A stretch of DNA of 64,000 bases from Streptomyces catenulae. GTDB taxonomy: Bacteria; Actinomycetota; Actinomycetes; Streptomycetales; Streptomycetaceae. Below, one piece after another: positions 38,794 through 45,485 of this stretch (positions are counted from its first letter, which is position 1; each line of letters begins with the position of its first letter). The position numbers and the translations under genes are program-made. The DNA lies in assembly GCF_000718015.1 (NCBI RefSeq), contig NZ_JODY01000004.1:1-64000 (forward strand), read 5' to 3'. The notes under the pieces were generated by a model. The model saw only the letters and a list, made by a program, of their open reading frames with translations, was not told the origin of the DNA and did not search any database.

Positions 38794-40494
38794 TCAGAAC
38801 CCCGCCGGTTCCGTGTAGACGCCCCACTCGTCGCGCAGGGCGTCGCAGATCTCGCCGAGGGTGGCTTCGGCGCGGACCGCCGCCAGCATCGGTTCGATCA
38901 TGTTGCCGCCGTCGCGGGCGGCGGCGAGCATCGCGTCGAGGGAGGCGGTGACGCGGGCGTCGTCGCGGGCGGCCTTGCGGGCGGTGAGGGTGCGGACCTG
39001 TTCGCGTTCGACCTCGTGGCTGACGCGGAGGATCTCCAGATCGCCGGTGACCGAACCGTGGGCGCAGTTGACGCCGACGACCTTCTTGTCGCCCTTCTCC
39101 AGGGACTGCTGGTAGCGGAAGGCGGATTCGGCGATCTCGCCGGTGAACCAGCCGTCCTCGATGCCGCGCAGGATGCCGGAGGTGATCGGGCCGATGGCGT
39201 GCCGTCCGTCCGGGACGGCCCGGGCGCCGCGCTCCTTGATCCGTTCGAAGATCTTCTCGGCGTCGGCCTCGATCCGGTCGGTGAGCTGCTCGATGAACCA
39301 GGAACCGCCCAGCGGGTCGGCGACGTTGGCGACGCCGGTCTCCTCCATCAGCACCTGCTGGGTGCGGAGCGCGATCTCGGCGGCCTGTTCGCTGGGGAGC
39401 GCCAGGGTCTCGTCGAGGGCGTTGGTGTGCAGGGAGTTGGTGCCGCCGAGGACCGCGGCGAGCGCCTCGACGGCGGTGCGGACGACGTTGTTGTACGGCT
39501 GCTGGGCGGTGAGCGAGACCCCGGCGGTCTGGGTGTGGAACCGCAGCCACTGGGCCTTCTCGCTGGTCGCGCCGTAGACGTCGCGCATCCAGCGGGCCCA
39601 GATGCGGCGCGCGGCGCGGAACTTGGCGATCTCCTCGAAGAAGTCGAGGTGCGCGTCGAAGAAGAAGGAGAGGCCCGGCGCGAAGGTGTTGACGTCCAGG
39701 CCGCGGCTGAGGCCCAGCTCGACGTAGCCGAAGCCGTCGGCGAGGGTGTACGCCAGCTCCTGCGCGGCCGTCGCCCCGGCCTCGCGGATGTGGTAGCCGG
39801 AGACGGAGAGCGGCTTGTACGCGGGGATCTTCGCCGCGCAGTGCTCCATGAGGTCGCCGATCAGCCGCAGATGCGGCTCGGGCGGGAAGAGCCACTCCTT
39901 CTGGGCGATGTACTCCTTGAAGATGTCCGTCTGGAGGGTGCCGTTGAGGACGGCGGGGTCGACGCCCTGGCGTTCGGCGGCGACGAGGTACATACAGAAG
40001 ACGGGGACGGCGGGGCCGCTGATCGTCATCGAGGTCGTGACGTCGCCGAGCGGGATGTCCCGGAAGAGGATCTCCATGTCGGCGGCGGAGTCGATGGCGA
40101 CGCCGCAGTGGCCGACCTCGCCGAGGGAGCGCGGCTCGTCGGAGTCGCGGCCCATCAGCGTCGGCATGTCGAAGGCGACGGAGAGGCCGCCACCGCCCGC
40201 CTCCAGGATCATCTTGTACCGCTCGTTGGTCTGCTCGGCGTTGCCGAACCCGGCGAACTGGCGGATGGTCCAGGTGCGGCCCCGGTAGCCGGTCGGGTAC
40301 AGCCCGCGGGTGAAGGGGTACTCGCCGGGCCAGCCGATCCGCTCGAAGCCGTCGACGGTGTCGCCGGGGCGCGGGCCGTAGACGGGCTCCACGGGATCGC
40401 CCGAGAGTGTGGAGAAGTCCGCATCGCGCTTACGGGCGGAGTCGTACCGGGCCTGCCAGCGACGGCGGCCCTCTTCGATCGCGTCGGCGTCCAT
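38794..40494 (-). CDS. icmA: Isobutyryl-CoA mutase large subunit IcmA
   Basis: A 566-residue adenosylcobalamin-dependent mutase catalytic subunit that interconverts isobutyryl-CoA and n-butyryl-CoA. It has the methylmalonyl-CoA-mutase TIM barrel ([64 protein letters not shown]) but no B12-binding DxHxxG domain. That is normal for IcmA, which borrows it from the small IcmB subunit. Residue 80 is Phe and residue 198 is Gln, the two positions that distinguish isobutyryl-CoA mutase (F80, Q198) from methylmalonyl-CoA mutase (Tyr, Arg). Length also equals the known IcmA. No icmB lies in the window. The start is leaderless with an operator-filled promoter. Links valine and butyrate metabolism, often feeding polyketide precursors. 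Confidence 0.94.
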   Translation of the reverse strand: MDADAIEEGRRRWQARYDSARKRDADFSTLSGDPVEPVYGPRPGDTVDGFERIGWPGEYPFTRGLYPTGYRGRTWTIRQFAGFGNAEQTNERYKMILEAGGGGLSVAFDMPTLMGRDSDEPRSLGEVGHCGVAIDSAADMEILFRDIPLGDVTTSMTISGPAVPVFCMYLVAAERQGVDPAVLNGTLQTDIFKEYIAQKEWLFPPEPHLRLIGDLMEHCAAKIPAYKPLSVSGYHIREAGATAAQELAYTLADGFGYVELGLSRGLDVNTFAPGLSFFFDAHLDFFEEIAKFRAARRIWARWMRDVYGATSEKAQWLRFHTQTAGVSLTAQQPYNNVVRTAVEALAAVLGGTNSLHTNALDETLALPSEQAAEIALRTQQVLMEETGVANVADPLGGSWFIEQLTDRIEADAEKIFERIKERGARAVPDGRHAIGPITSGILRGIEDGWFTGEIAESAFRYQQSLEKGDKKVVGVNCAHGSVTGDLEILRVSHEVEREQVRTLTARKAARDDARVTASLDAMLAAARDGGNMIEPMLAAVRAEATLGEICDALRDEWGVYTEPAGF

Positions 40495-40501
40495 ACCCGA
40501 G

Positions 40502-40531
40502 AATTTACTAGGACGTCCTAGTACTTGTCGA
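40502..40531 (-). promoter_or_regulatory. icmA promoter with an 18-bp palindrome in the spacer
   Basis: On the reverse strand -35 TCGACA (40531-40526), an 18-nt spacer, -10 TAAATT (40507-40502), then CTCGGGT (7 nt) and the icmA ATG (40494), so a leaderless mRNA. The perfect palindrome TACTAGGACGTCCTAGTA (40506-40523) fills almost exactly the spacer. A regulator bound there would sit between RNA polymerase contacts: repression, or MerR-like distortion-type activation, are both possible. Confidence 0.7.
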
Positions 40532-40611
40532 TGGCAAGCGCCTGCCGTGTCCCCCCGATCACTCCCCGGATTTCTCCCCTACGGGCTCCGCGCCTGCCCC
40601 GAACAGCACGA

Positions 40612-40642
40612 ACGCGCCCGTCCCCGGGTGGGGAGGGCGCGT
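40612..40642 (-). terminator. Hairpin downstream of the first DUF3817 gene
   Basis: 8-bp stem ACGCGCCC (40612-40619) / GGGCGCGT (40635-40642), with CCCC/GGGG pairing in the loop, 23 nt past the stop of the reverse-strand DUF3817 gene. Confidence 0.55.
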
Positions 40643-40665
40643 GGCGCGGAAGGGGTGCGGCGCGG

Positions 40666-40998
40666 TCAGACCTTGACCGGCTGCGGCGCGGTGTCCTGGA
40701 GCTGCGGGCGGATCTCGGCGACGACCTGGCGCTCGACGAAGAACGCCGCGGTCGGGATGGTCCCGGCGACCAGCACCCACAGCAGCTTGCCGAACTTCCA
40801 CTTCGCCTTGGAGCCCAGGTCGAAGGCGAAGACGAGGTAGATGATGAAGAGCACGCCGTGGATCTGGGAGACGGCGAGGGTGAGGTCCTTGCCCGCACCG
40901 AAGCCGTACTTGGCCACCATGCAGGCGCACAGGACGAGGAGCATCACGGCGGTGGCGTAGGCCATCACCCGGTAGCGGGTCAGGACACTGGGCTTCAT
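40666..40998 (-). CDS. DUF3817-family small membrane protein
   Basis: A 110-residue protein with three predicted membrane helices (AYATAVMLLVLCACMVAKYGF; IHGVLFIIYLVFAFDLG; LLWVLVAGTIPTAAFFVERQV). The HGxLFxxY and P-T-x-x-FFxER motifs are those of DUF3817, which also occurs as a second copy at 42105. Start at 40998 is leaderless: TACGCT (reverse strand, 41010-41005) lies 6 nt upstream and no ribosome-binding site is present. Function of the family is unknown; members are integral membrane proteins common in actinobacteria. Single gene between icmA and a MarR regulator, all on the reverse strand. Confidence 0.88.
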   Translation of the reverse strand: MKPSVLTRYRVMAYATAVMLLVLCACMVAKYGFGAGKDLTLAVSQIHGVLFIIYLVFAFDLGSKAKWKFGKLLWVLVAGTIPTAAFFVERQVVAEIRPQLQDTAPQPVKV

Positions 40999-41004
40999 GC
41001 CCCG

Positions 41005-41010
41005 AGCGTA
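41005..41010 (-). promoter_or_regulatory. -10 hexamer TACGCT, leaderless DUF3817 gene
   Basis: Reverse-strand TACGCT followed by CGGGGC (6 nt) and the ATG at 40998. Confidence 0.45.
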
Positions 41011-41097
41011 ACCGGACCGTCCGGGGCGATCTTCGCCGCCCCCGTGGCGTGGCGGCGGGCGGCGGGGCCACCGGGCGGAGCGCGGCGGGCGGGCCGG

Positions 41098-41607
41098 TCA
41101 GTCCTCGGCGAAGTCGCCCGCGGCGACCCGCAGCGGGCGGAGCATGGCGAAGATCTCCGCGCACTCCTCGGCGTCGTAGGCGCCCAGACCGAAGTCCATC
41201 CCCATCAGGTCGCGGGTGGCGGCGTCGCACACCTCGCGGCCCTTGTCGGTGATGGTGGCGAGGGTGCCGCGGCCGTCGTTGGGGTTGGGCCGCTTGGCGA
41301 CCAGACCGGACTTGACCAGCCGGTCGACGGTGTTGGTGACCGAGGTCGGGTGGACCATCAGCCGCTCGCCGATCTTCGACATCGGCAGCTCGCCCGCCTT
41401 CGAGAAGGTCAGCAGCACCAGCGCCTCGTAGCGCGCGAAGGTCAGCCCGTACGGCTTGACCACCGCGTCCACCTCGGAGAGCAGGATCTGGTGGGCCCGC
41501 ATGATCGAGGTGATCGCGGACATCGACGGCACGGCTCCCCAGCGCTGCTGCCAGAGTTCATCGGCGCGCGCGATGGGATCGAAAGCAAGACTGAGCGGCT
41601 TCGGCAC
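41098..41607 (-). CDS. MarR-family transcriptional regulator 1
   Basis: A 169-residue winged-helix regulator (LPMSKIGERLMVHPTSVTNTVDRLVKSGLVAKRPNPNDGRGTLATITDKGREV, about residues 75-128, with the wing at NPNDGRGT). The N- and C-terminal helices for dimerisation flank it. The GTG start at 41607 is leaderless, TAGGGT lying 7 nt upstream. A PNPNDGRG wing with the PTSVTNTVDRL recognition helix is typical of actinobacterial MarR proteins controlling acyl-CoA or aromatic-acid metabolism; the ligand cannot be read from sequence. It lies between the two DUF3817 genes with a strong hairpin upstream. Confidence 0.9.
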   Translation of the reverse strand: MPKPLSLAFDPIARADELWQQRWGAVPSMSAITSIMRAHQILLSEVDAVVKPYGLTFARYEALVLLTFSKAGELPMSKIGERLMVHPTSVTNTVDRLVKSGLVAKRPNPNDGRGTLATITDKGREVCDAATRDLMGMDFGLGAYDAEECAEIFAMLRPLRVAAGDFAED

Positions 41608-41614
41608 GCCGTCG

Positions 41615-41620
41615 ACCCTA
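41615..41620 (-). promoter_or_regulatory. -10 hexamer TAGGGT, leaderless MarR gene
   Basis: Reverse-strand TAGGGT followed by CGACGGC (7 nt) and the GTG at 41607. Confidence 0.5.
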
Positions 41621-41688
41621 TCGGGCGGTCATATACCGGTCGGAGGCGTCTCGGGATTCGGTCGACCGGCCCGCTCCCCCGCAGGCGA

Positions 41689-41747
41689 ACGGCCCGTCCG
41701 GCCGCCGGTCCGTCCCGTACGGGAGGGGTGGCGGCCGGACGGGCCGT
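41689..41747 (-). terminator. Perfect 18-bp hairpin after the thiamine-binding-type gene
   Basis: ACGGCCCGTCCGGCCGCC (41689-41706) pairs perfectly with 41730-41747; the 23-nt loop contains an inner palindrome CCCGTACGGG. It lies 35 nt past the stop of the reverse-strand operon and separates it from the MarR promoter. Confidence 0.75.
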
Positions 41748-41781
41748 GGGGCGCCGCTGCGGGGCCCGGGGTGGTGCGGGG

Positions 41782-42108
41782 TCAGGCCGGGGTGGCGCCG
41801 TCCGCCGGGGCGGCGTCGGCGGCGAGGTGGCGCTCGACGGTGGCGACCTTCGAGGTCAGGCCGTCGGTGACGCCCGGCCGGAGGTCGGCCTTGAGGACCA
41901 GGGAGACCCGGCCCGCGCGGGCCTCGACGGCGGCGACGGCGCGCTTGACGACGTCCATCACCTCGTCCCACTCGCCCTCGATCGAGGTGAACATGGCGTC
42001 GGTGCGGTTCGGCAGGCCGGACTCGCGGACGACGCGGACGGCGTCGGCGACGTACTCGCCGACGTCCTCGCCCACGCCCAGCGGGCTGACCGAGAAGGCG
42101 ACGATCAT
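41782..42108 (-). CDS. MTH1187/YkoF-type thiamine-binding protein (DUF77)
   Basis: A 108-residue single-domain protein starting [20 protein letters not shown], with [31 protein letters not shown] and [13 protein letters not shown], the pattern of the DUF77/MTH1187 family of small ferredoxin-like proteins. Related proteins bind thiamine or its pyrimidine moiety. The ATG at 42108 overlaps the stop of the upstream DUF3817 gene (ATGA), so the two are translationally coupled. Cytosolic, no signal peptide. Whether it binds thiamine here is family inference. Confidence 0.85.
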   Translation of the reverse strand: MIVAFSVSPLGVGEDVGEYVADAVRVVRESGLPNRTDAMFTSIEGEWDEVMDVVKRAVAAVEARAGRVSLVLKADLRPGVTDGLTSKVATVERHLAADAAPADGATPA

Positions 42109-42449
42109 GCGTTGACCGTGCCTTCCCGGCGGGCGCGGGCGGCGATGACCGAGCTCTCGGCCTCGCGCTTGAGCTTGCGCTCGGCGAAGAAACCGCCGGT
42201 CGGCAGCACCGAGAGGACGAAGTACAGGGCGGCGGTCTTCAGGTCCCACTTGGTGCGGTTCCAGGCGTCCAGCCAGAAGACGACGTACAGGATGAACAGC
42301 ACGCCGTGGACCATGCCCATGACCATGACGCCGTCGAAGCTGGTGGTGCGCTTGAGGACCGAGCAGCACAGCAGCAGGAGGAAGGAGATCGCCTCGGGGG
42401 CGGAGATCAGTCGGAGCCGGTGGAGTGCGGCGGCGGTCTTGATGTCCAC
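42105..42449 (-). CDS. DUF3817-family small membrane protein, second copy
   Basis: A 114-residue paralogue of the protein at 40666, with helices [34 protein letters not shown] and [19 protein letters not shown], and the same HGVLFxxY and FFAER motifs. The GTG at 42449 is preceded by GAGG; a longer frame to 42506 would add Cys/Pro-rich residues without signals. It overlaps the thiamine-binding-type gene by 4 bp. Having two copies flanking a MarR gene suggests local duplication and possibly shared function. Family function unknown. Confidence 0.85.
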   Translation of the reverse strand: MDIKTAAALHRLRLISAPEAISFLLLLCCSVLKRTTSFDGVMVMGMVHGVLFILYVVFWLDAWNRTKWDLKTAALYFVLSVLPTGGFFAERKLKREAESSVIAARARREGTVNA

Positions 42450-42675
42450 GGGAACCTCGTTCGGGTGGCAGGGGCGGCAGGCGGAGGGGGGAAAGCGCTT
42501 GTGCAAGGGTTCACAAGCCTGTCGTCCATTGTTACAGCCGCGCCCGGAACCACCGCGCCGGGGGCCGGGCGGCGACCCGTAGGGGAGGAACGGCCGCCGC
42601 CGTCCGGGACGGACCAGGGGGAACCCCGAGCGGTTCAGGGGTCGGTGGACCTCCCGCGGCGGGTGACCCTGCGGC

Positions 42676-42681
42676 TACCGT
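42676..42681 (+). promoter_or_regulatory. -10 hexamer TACCGT, leaderless AIM24 operon
   Basis: TACCGT followed by CTGGGAC (7 nt) and the GTG at 42689; no ribosome-binding site. Confidence 0.45.
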
Positions 42682-42688
42682 CTGGGAC

Positions 42689-43327
42689 GTGGCTCAGTTT
42701 CGGCTCCACGGGAGCAAGGTGCTTGCCGTCGACATGTCGGGCGACGCCGTCAAGGCGAAGAACGGCGCGATGGTCGCGTACGAGGGACAGATGTCGTTCA
42801 AGAAGAAGACCGGAGGGGGTGAGGGACTGCGCGGGATGGTGACCCGGCGGCTGACCGGTGAGCAGATGGCGGTCATGGAGGTGAAGGGGCAGGGCACCTG
42901 CTATTTCGCCGATCACGCGAGCGAGATCAATCTGGTGCAGCTGCACGGCGAGAAGCTGTACGTGGAGGCGAGCAACCTGCTGTGCACGGACGCCGCGCTG
43001 CGCACCGGCACCACCTTCACCGGGTTGCGCGGTGCCTCGCAGGGCAACGGCCTGTTCACCACGACCGTGGAGGGCACCGGCCAGGCGGCGCTGCTCTCCG
43101 ACGGGCAGGCGGTGGTGTTGCGGGTCACCCGGGAGTATCCGCTCCAGGTCGACCCGGGCGCGTACATCGCGCACACCGGCGACCTCAAGCAGCACTTCCA
43201 GTCCGGGGTGAACTTCCGCACGTTCCTGGGCGAGGGATCCGGCGAGGCGTTCCAGATCCGCTTCGAGGGCGAGGGACTGGTGTACGTCCAGCCCAGCGAG
43301 CGCAACACCCTCGGCGGTGAGGTCTGA
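42689..43327 (+). CDS. AIM24-family protein 1
   Basis: A 212-residue beta-rich protein of the AIM24 family (TRAP-like double beta-sheet fold). Motifs: MVAYEGQMSFKKKTGG, QGTCYFADHASEINLVQLHGEKLYVEASNLLC, and GSGEAFQIRFEGEGLVYVQPSE at the C-terminus. Leaderless GTG start. First of three consecutive AIM24 genes: its TGA touches the next ATG (TGATG, 1-bp overlap). No signal peptide. In eukaryotes AIM24 is mitochondrial; the bacterial role is unknown, with membrane or phospholipid association proposed for some members. Confidence 0.9.
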   Translation: MAQFRLHGSKVLAVDMSGDAVKAKNGAMVAYEGQMSFKKKTGGGEGLRGMVTRRLTGEQMAVMEVKGQGTCYFADHASEINLVQLHGEKLYVEASNLLCTDAALRTGTTFTGLRGASQGNGLFTTTVEGTGQAALLSDGQAVVLRVTREYPLQVDPGAYIAHTGDLKQHFQSGVNFRTFLGEGSGEAFQIRFEGEGLVYVQPSERNTLGGEV

Positions 43328-43977
43328 TGCCGTTCACCCCTCTCAACTCCCGCATGGTCGAGGCGCGGATCACGCCCGGTGCGCGGATGTTCAGCCAGCG
43401 CGGCGCGATGCTCGCCTACCGCGGCGCGGTCTCCTTCACCCCGAACATCCAGGGCGGTCAGGGCGGCATCGGCTCGATGATCGGCCGACGGCTGGCCAAC
43501 GAGGCCACCCCGCTGATGACGGTGGAGGGCGACGGCACGGTGATGTTCGGCCACGGCGGTCACCATGTGCAGGTCATCGATCTCACCGGCGAGACCCTCT
43601 ACGTCGAGGCCGATCGGCTGCTGGCGTTCGACGGCTCGCTGCGCCAGGGCACGATGTTCATGGGCTCGCAGGGCGGCGTGATGGGCATGGTCCGCGGCCA
43701 GGTCACCGGCCAGGGCCTGTTCACCACCACGCTGGAGGGCCACGGCTCGGCGGCGGTGATGGCCCACGGCGGCGTCATCGAGCTGCCGATCGGCCCGCAG
43801 CGGCCGGTCCACGTCGACCCGCAGGCGTACGTCGCCCACCGCGGCGAGGTGCGCAACAGGCTCTCCGCCGCGCTCGGCTGGCGGGAGATGGTGGGCCGCG
43901 GCTCCGGCGAGGCGTTCCAGCTGGAGCTGACCGGTCAGGGCACGGTCTACGTACAGGCGTCGGAGGAGAAGCTGTGA
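43327..43977 (+). CDS. AIM24-family protein 2
   Basis: A 216-residue paralogue with MLAYRGAVSFTPNIQGG, HVQVIDLTGETLYVEADRLLAFDGSLRQGTMFMG and GSGEAFQLELTGQGTVYVQASEEKL. It is more Gly/Met-rich in the loops than copy 1. Overlaps the first gene by 1 bp and the third by 4 bp (GTGA), so translation of all three is coupled and equal amounts are likely. This suggests a hetero-oligomer, since the AIM24/TRAP-like fold assembles in rings or trimers; that is inference. No catalytic motif is known for the family. Confidence 0.9.
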   Translation: MPFTPLNSRMVEARITPGARMFSQRGAMLAYRGAVSFTPNIQGGQGGIGSMIGRRLANEATPLMTVEGDGTVMFGHGGHHVQVIDLTGETLYVEADRLLAFDGSLRQGTMFMGSQGGVMGMVRGQVTGQGLFTTTLEGHGSAAVMAHGGVIELPIGPQRPVHVDPQAYVAHRGEVRNRLSAALGWREMVGRGSGEAFQLELTGQGTVYVQASEEKL

Positions 43978-44747
43978 GCACACCCGTCATCCACGACGTC
44001 CACACGCTGCCGCGGAACGACAACGTCAATCCGTACGCGTTCTCGGTGGAGCTGGACGGTCGGTGGTTCCTCCAGAAGGGGAAGATGATCGCGTACTACG
44101 GCGCGATCGACTTCCACGGCATCGGGCACGGTCCGCTGGAGCGGCTGATCGCGACGAGTTTCCACTCCCCGCTGCACGCGTCGGACTGGGTGGTGGCCGA
44201 GGGCCGGGGGAAGATGGTCCTCGCCGACCGGGCGTTCGACGTCAACTCCTACGATCTCGACGACGGCAACCTCACCCTTCGCTCCGGCAATCTGCTCGCG
44301 TTTCAGCCATCTCTGTCACTGAAGCAGTCGATCATTCCGGGCTTTCTGACGCTGCTGGGCACCGGCACGTTCGTCGCCGCGTCCAACGGTCCGGTGGTCT
44401 TCGCGGAGCCGCCGATCCGGGTGGACCCGCAGGCGCTCGTCGGCTGGGCGGACTGCCCCTCGCCGTGCCACCACTACGACCACCAGTACCTGCGGGGGTT
44501 CCTCGGCGGGGTCCGGGCGCACACCGGGCTGGGCGGGGTGTCGGGCGAGGAGCACCAATTCGAGTTCGTGGGCGCGGGTACGGTCCTGTTGCAGTCGACG
44601 GAGCAGCTGATGGCGGAGCGGGCGACGGGTGAGGTGACGCCGGAGGCGGGTGTGCCGGGGTCCGGGGCGCCGGTCGGGGCGGGTGGCTCACAAGCGCCGC
44701 AACTGCCGGGTGCGCTCGGTGGCCTCCAGCAACGTCTCGGGCTGTGA
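43974..44747 (+). CDS. AIM24-family protein 3, divergent member
   Basis: A 257-residue, more diverged member: PYAFSVELDGRWFLQKGKMIAYYGAIDF, LTLRSGNLLAFQPSLSLKQSIIPGFLTLLGTGTFVAASNGPVVF, and EFVGAGTVLLQSTEQL at the end of the fold. A WADCPSPCHHYDHQYLRG block (two Cys and several His between about residues 160 and 180) is absent from copies 1 and 2 and could bind metal. The C-terminal 30 residues are Gly/Ala/Pro-rich. GTG start overlaps the upstream stop. No terminator is seen before the following MarR gene. Confidence 0.88.
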   Translation: MSTPVIHDVHTLPRNDNVNPYAFSVELDGRWFLQKGKMIAYYGAIDFHGIGHGPLERLIATSFHSPLHASDWVVAEGRGKMVLADRAFDVNSYDLDDGNLTLRSGNLLAFQPSLSLKQSIIPGFLTLLGTGTFVAASNGPVVFAEPPIRVDPQALVGWADCPSPCHHYDHQYLRGFLGGVRAHTGLGGVSGEEHQFEFVGAGTVLLQSTEQLMAERATGEVTPEAGVPGSGAPVGAGGSQAPQLPGALGGLQQRLGL

Positions 44748-44878
44748 ACGGTAGTCTGCGCACGGTGAGCAGCTCGAACGTCTGAGCCACCACTTCCGGC
44801 CCGGGGAGCCGGTACCGGCGACCGCCGCGCGGTTCGCCCGATCGACCCGCATTTATTTCATCATTCAACTTTTACGGG

Positions 44879-44884
44879 TAGAAT
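44879..44884 (+). promoter_or_regulatory. -10 hexamer TAGAAT in an AT-rich promoter, leaderless MarR gene
   Basis: TAGAAT followed by TCATCC (6 nt) and the ATG at 44891. The 35 bp before it (ATTTATTTCATCATTCAACTTT) are strikingly AT-rich for this genome, which fits a strong promoter with MarR autoregulation. No good -35 is seen. Confidence 0.55.
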
Positions 44885-44890
44885 TCATCC

Positions 44891-45367
44891 ATGACGACCG
44901 ACAGCGACACCCCCTGGCTGACCGACCAGGAACAGCGCGCCTGGCGTACCCATCTGGACGTCAGCCGACTGCTGATGCACCAACTGGAGCGCGATCTCCA
45001 GCCGTTCGGGCTGACCAACAACGACTACGAGATCCTCGTCAATCTCTCCGAGGCCGAGGGCCACCGGATGCGGATGAGCGATCTCGCGTCGAGCACCCTG
45101 CAGTCCAAGAGCCGTCTCTCGCACCAGATCACCCGCATGGAGAACGCCGGTCTGGTCCGCCGCGAGCACTGCGAATCGGACCGCCGCGGGCTCTACGCCG
45201 TCCTGACCGAGGAGGGCTGGGAGACCATGCGCCGGGTCGCGCCGCACCATGTGGCCTCGGTGCGCCGGCACTTCATCGACCTCTTCACCCCGGAGGGCCT
45301 GGCGCAGCTGCACTCCTCGCTGGGACCGGTCGCGGCCCAGCTGCGGGAGCACCGCGGCGCCCTCTGA
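44891..45367 (+). CDS. MarR-family transcriptional regulator 2
   Basis: A 158-residue MarR protein: helical N-terminus (WLTDQEQRAWRTHLDVSRLLMHQLERDL), winged helix MRMSDLASSTLQSKSRLSHQITRMENAGLVRREHCESDRRGLYAVLTEEGW (about residues 58-110; DRRG wing) and a C-terminal dimerisation helix. The start is leaderless behind an AT-rich promoter. It is followed by an 11-bp hairpin and a convergent two-component system. Effector and targets unknown; autoregulation and control of the upstream AIM24 operon are possible. Confidence 0.9.
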   Translation: MTTDSDTPWLTDQEQRAWRTHLDVSRLLMHQLERDLQPFGLTNNDYEILVNLSEAEGHRMRMSDLASSTLQSKSRLSHQITRMENAGLVRREHCESDRRGLYAVLTEEGWETMRRVAPHHVASVRRHFIDLFTPEGLAQLHSSLGPVAAQLREHRGAL

Positions 45368-45373
45368 GCCCAC

Positions 45374-45400
45374 GCCGCGGTCCGCGCCCCGGACCGCGGC
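45374..45400. terminator. Bidirectional hairpin between MarR 2 and the histidine kinase
   Basis: 11-bp perfect stem GCCGCGGTCCG (45374-45384) / CGGACCGCGGC (45390-45400) with a 5-nt loop, 6 nt after the MarR stop; convergent genes on both sides. Confidence 0.75.
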
Positions 45401-45485
45401 GGCGGCCGCCCGGCGGCGCCCACCCCCGCCCCGACGGCCCCCCCACCGGCACCGCCCCCGCCCGCCGACCCGGTGATCCCGCAGG

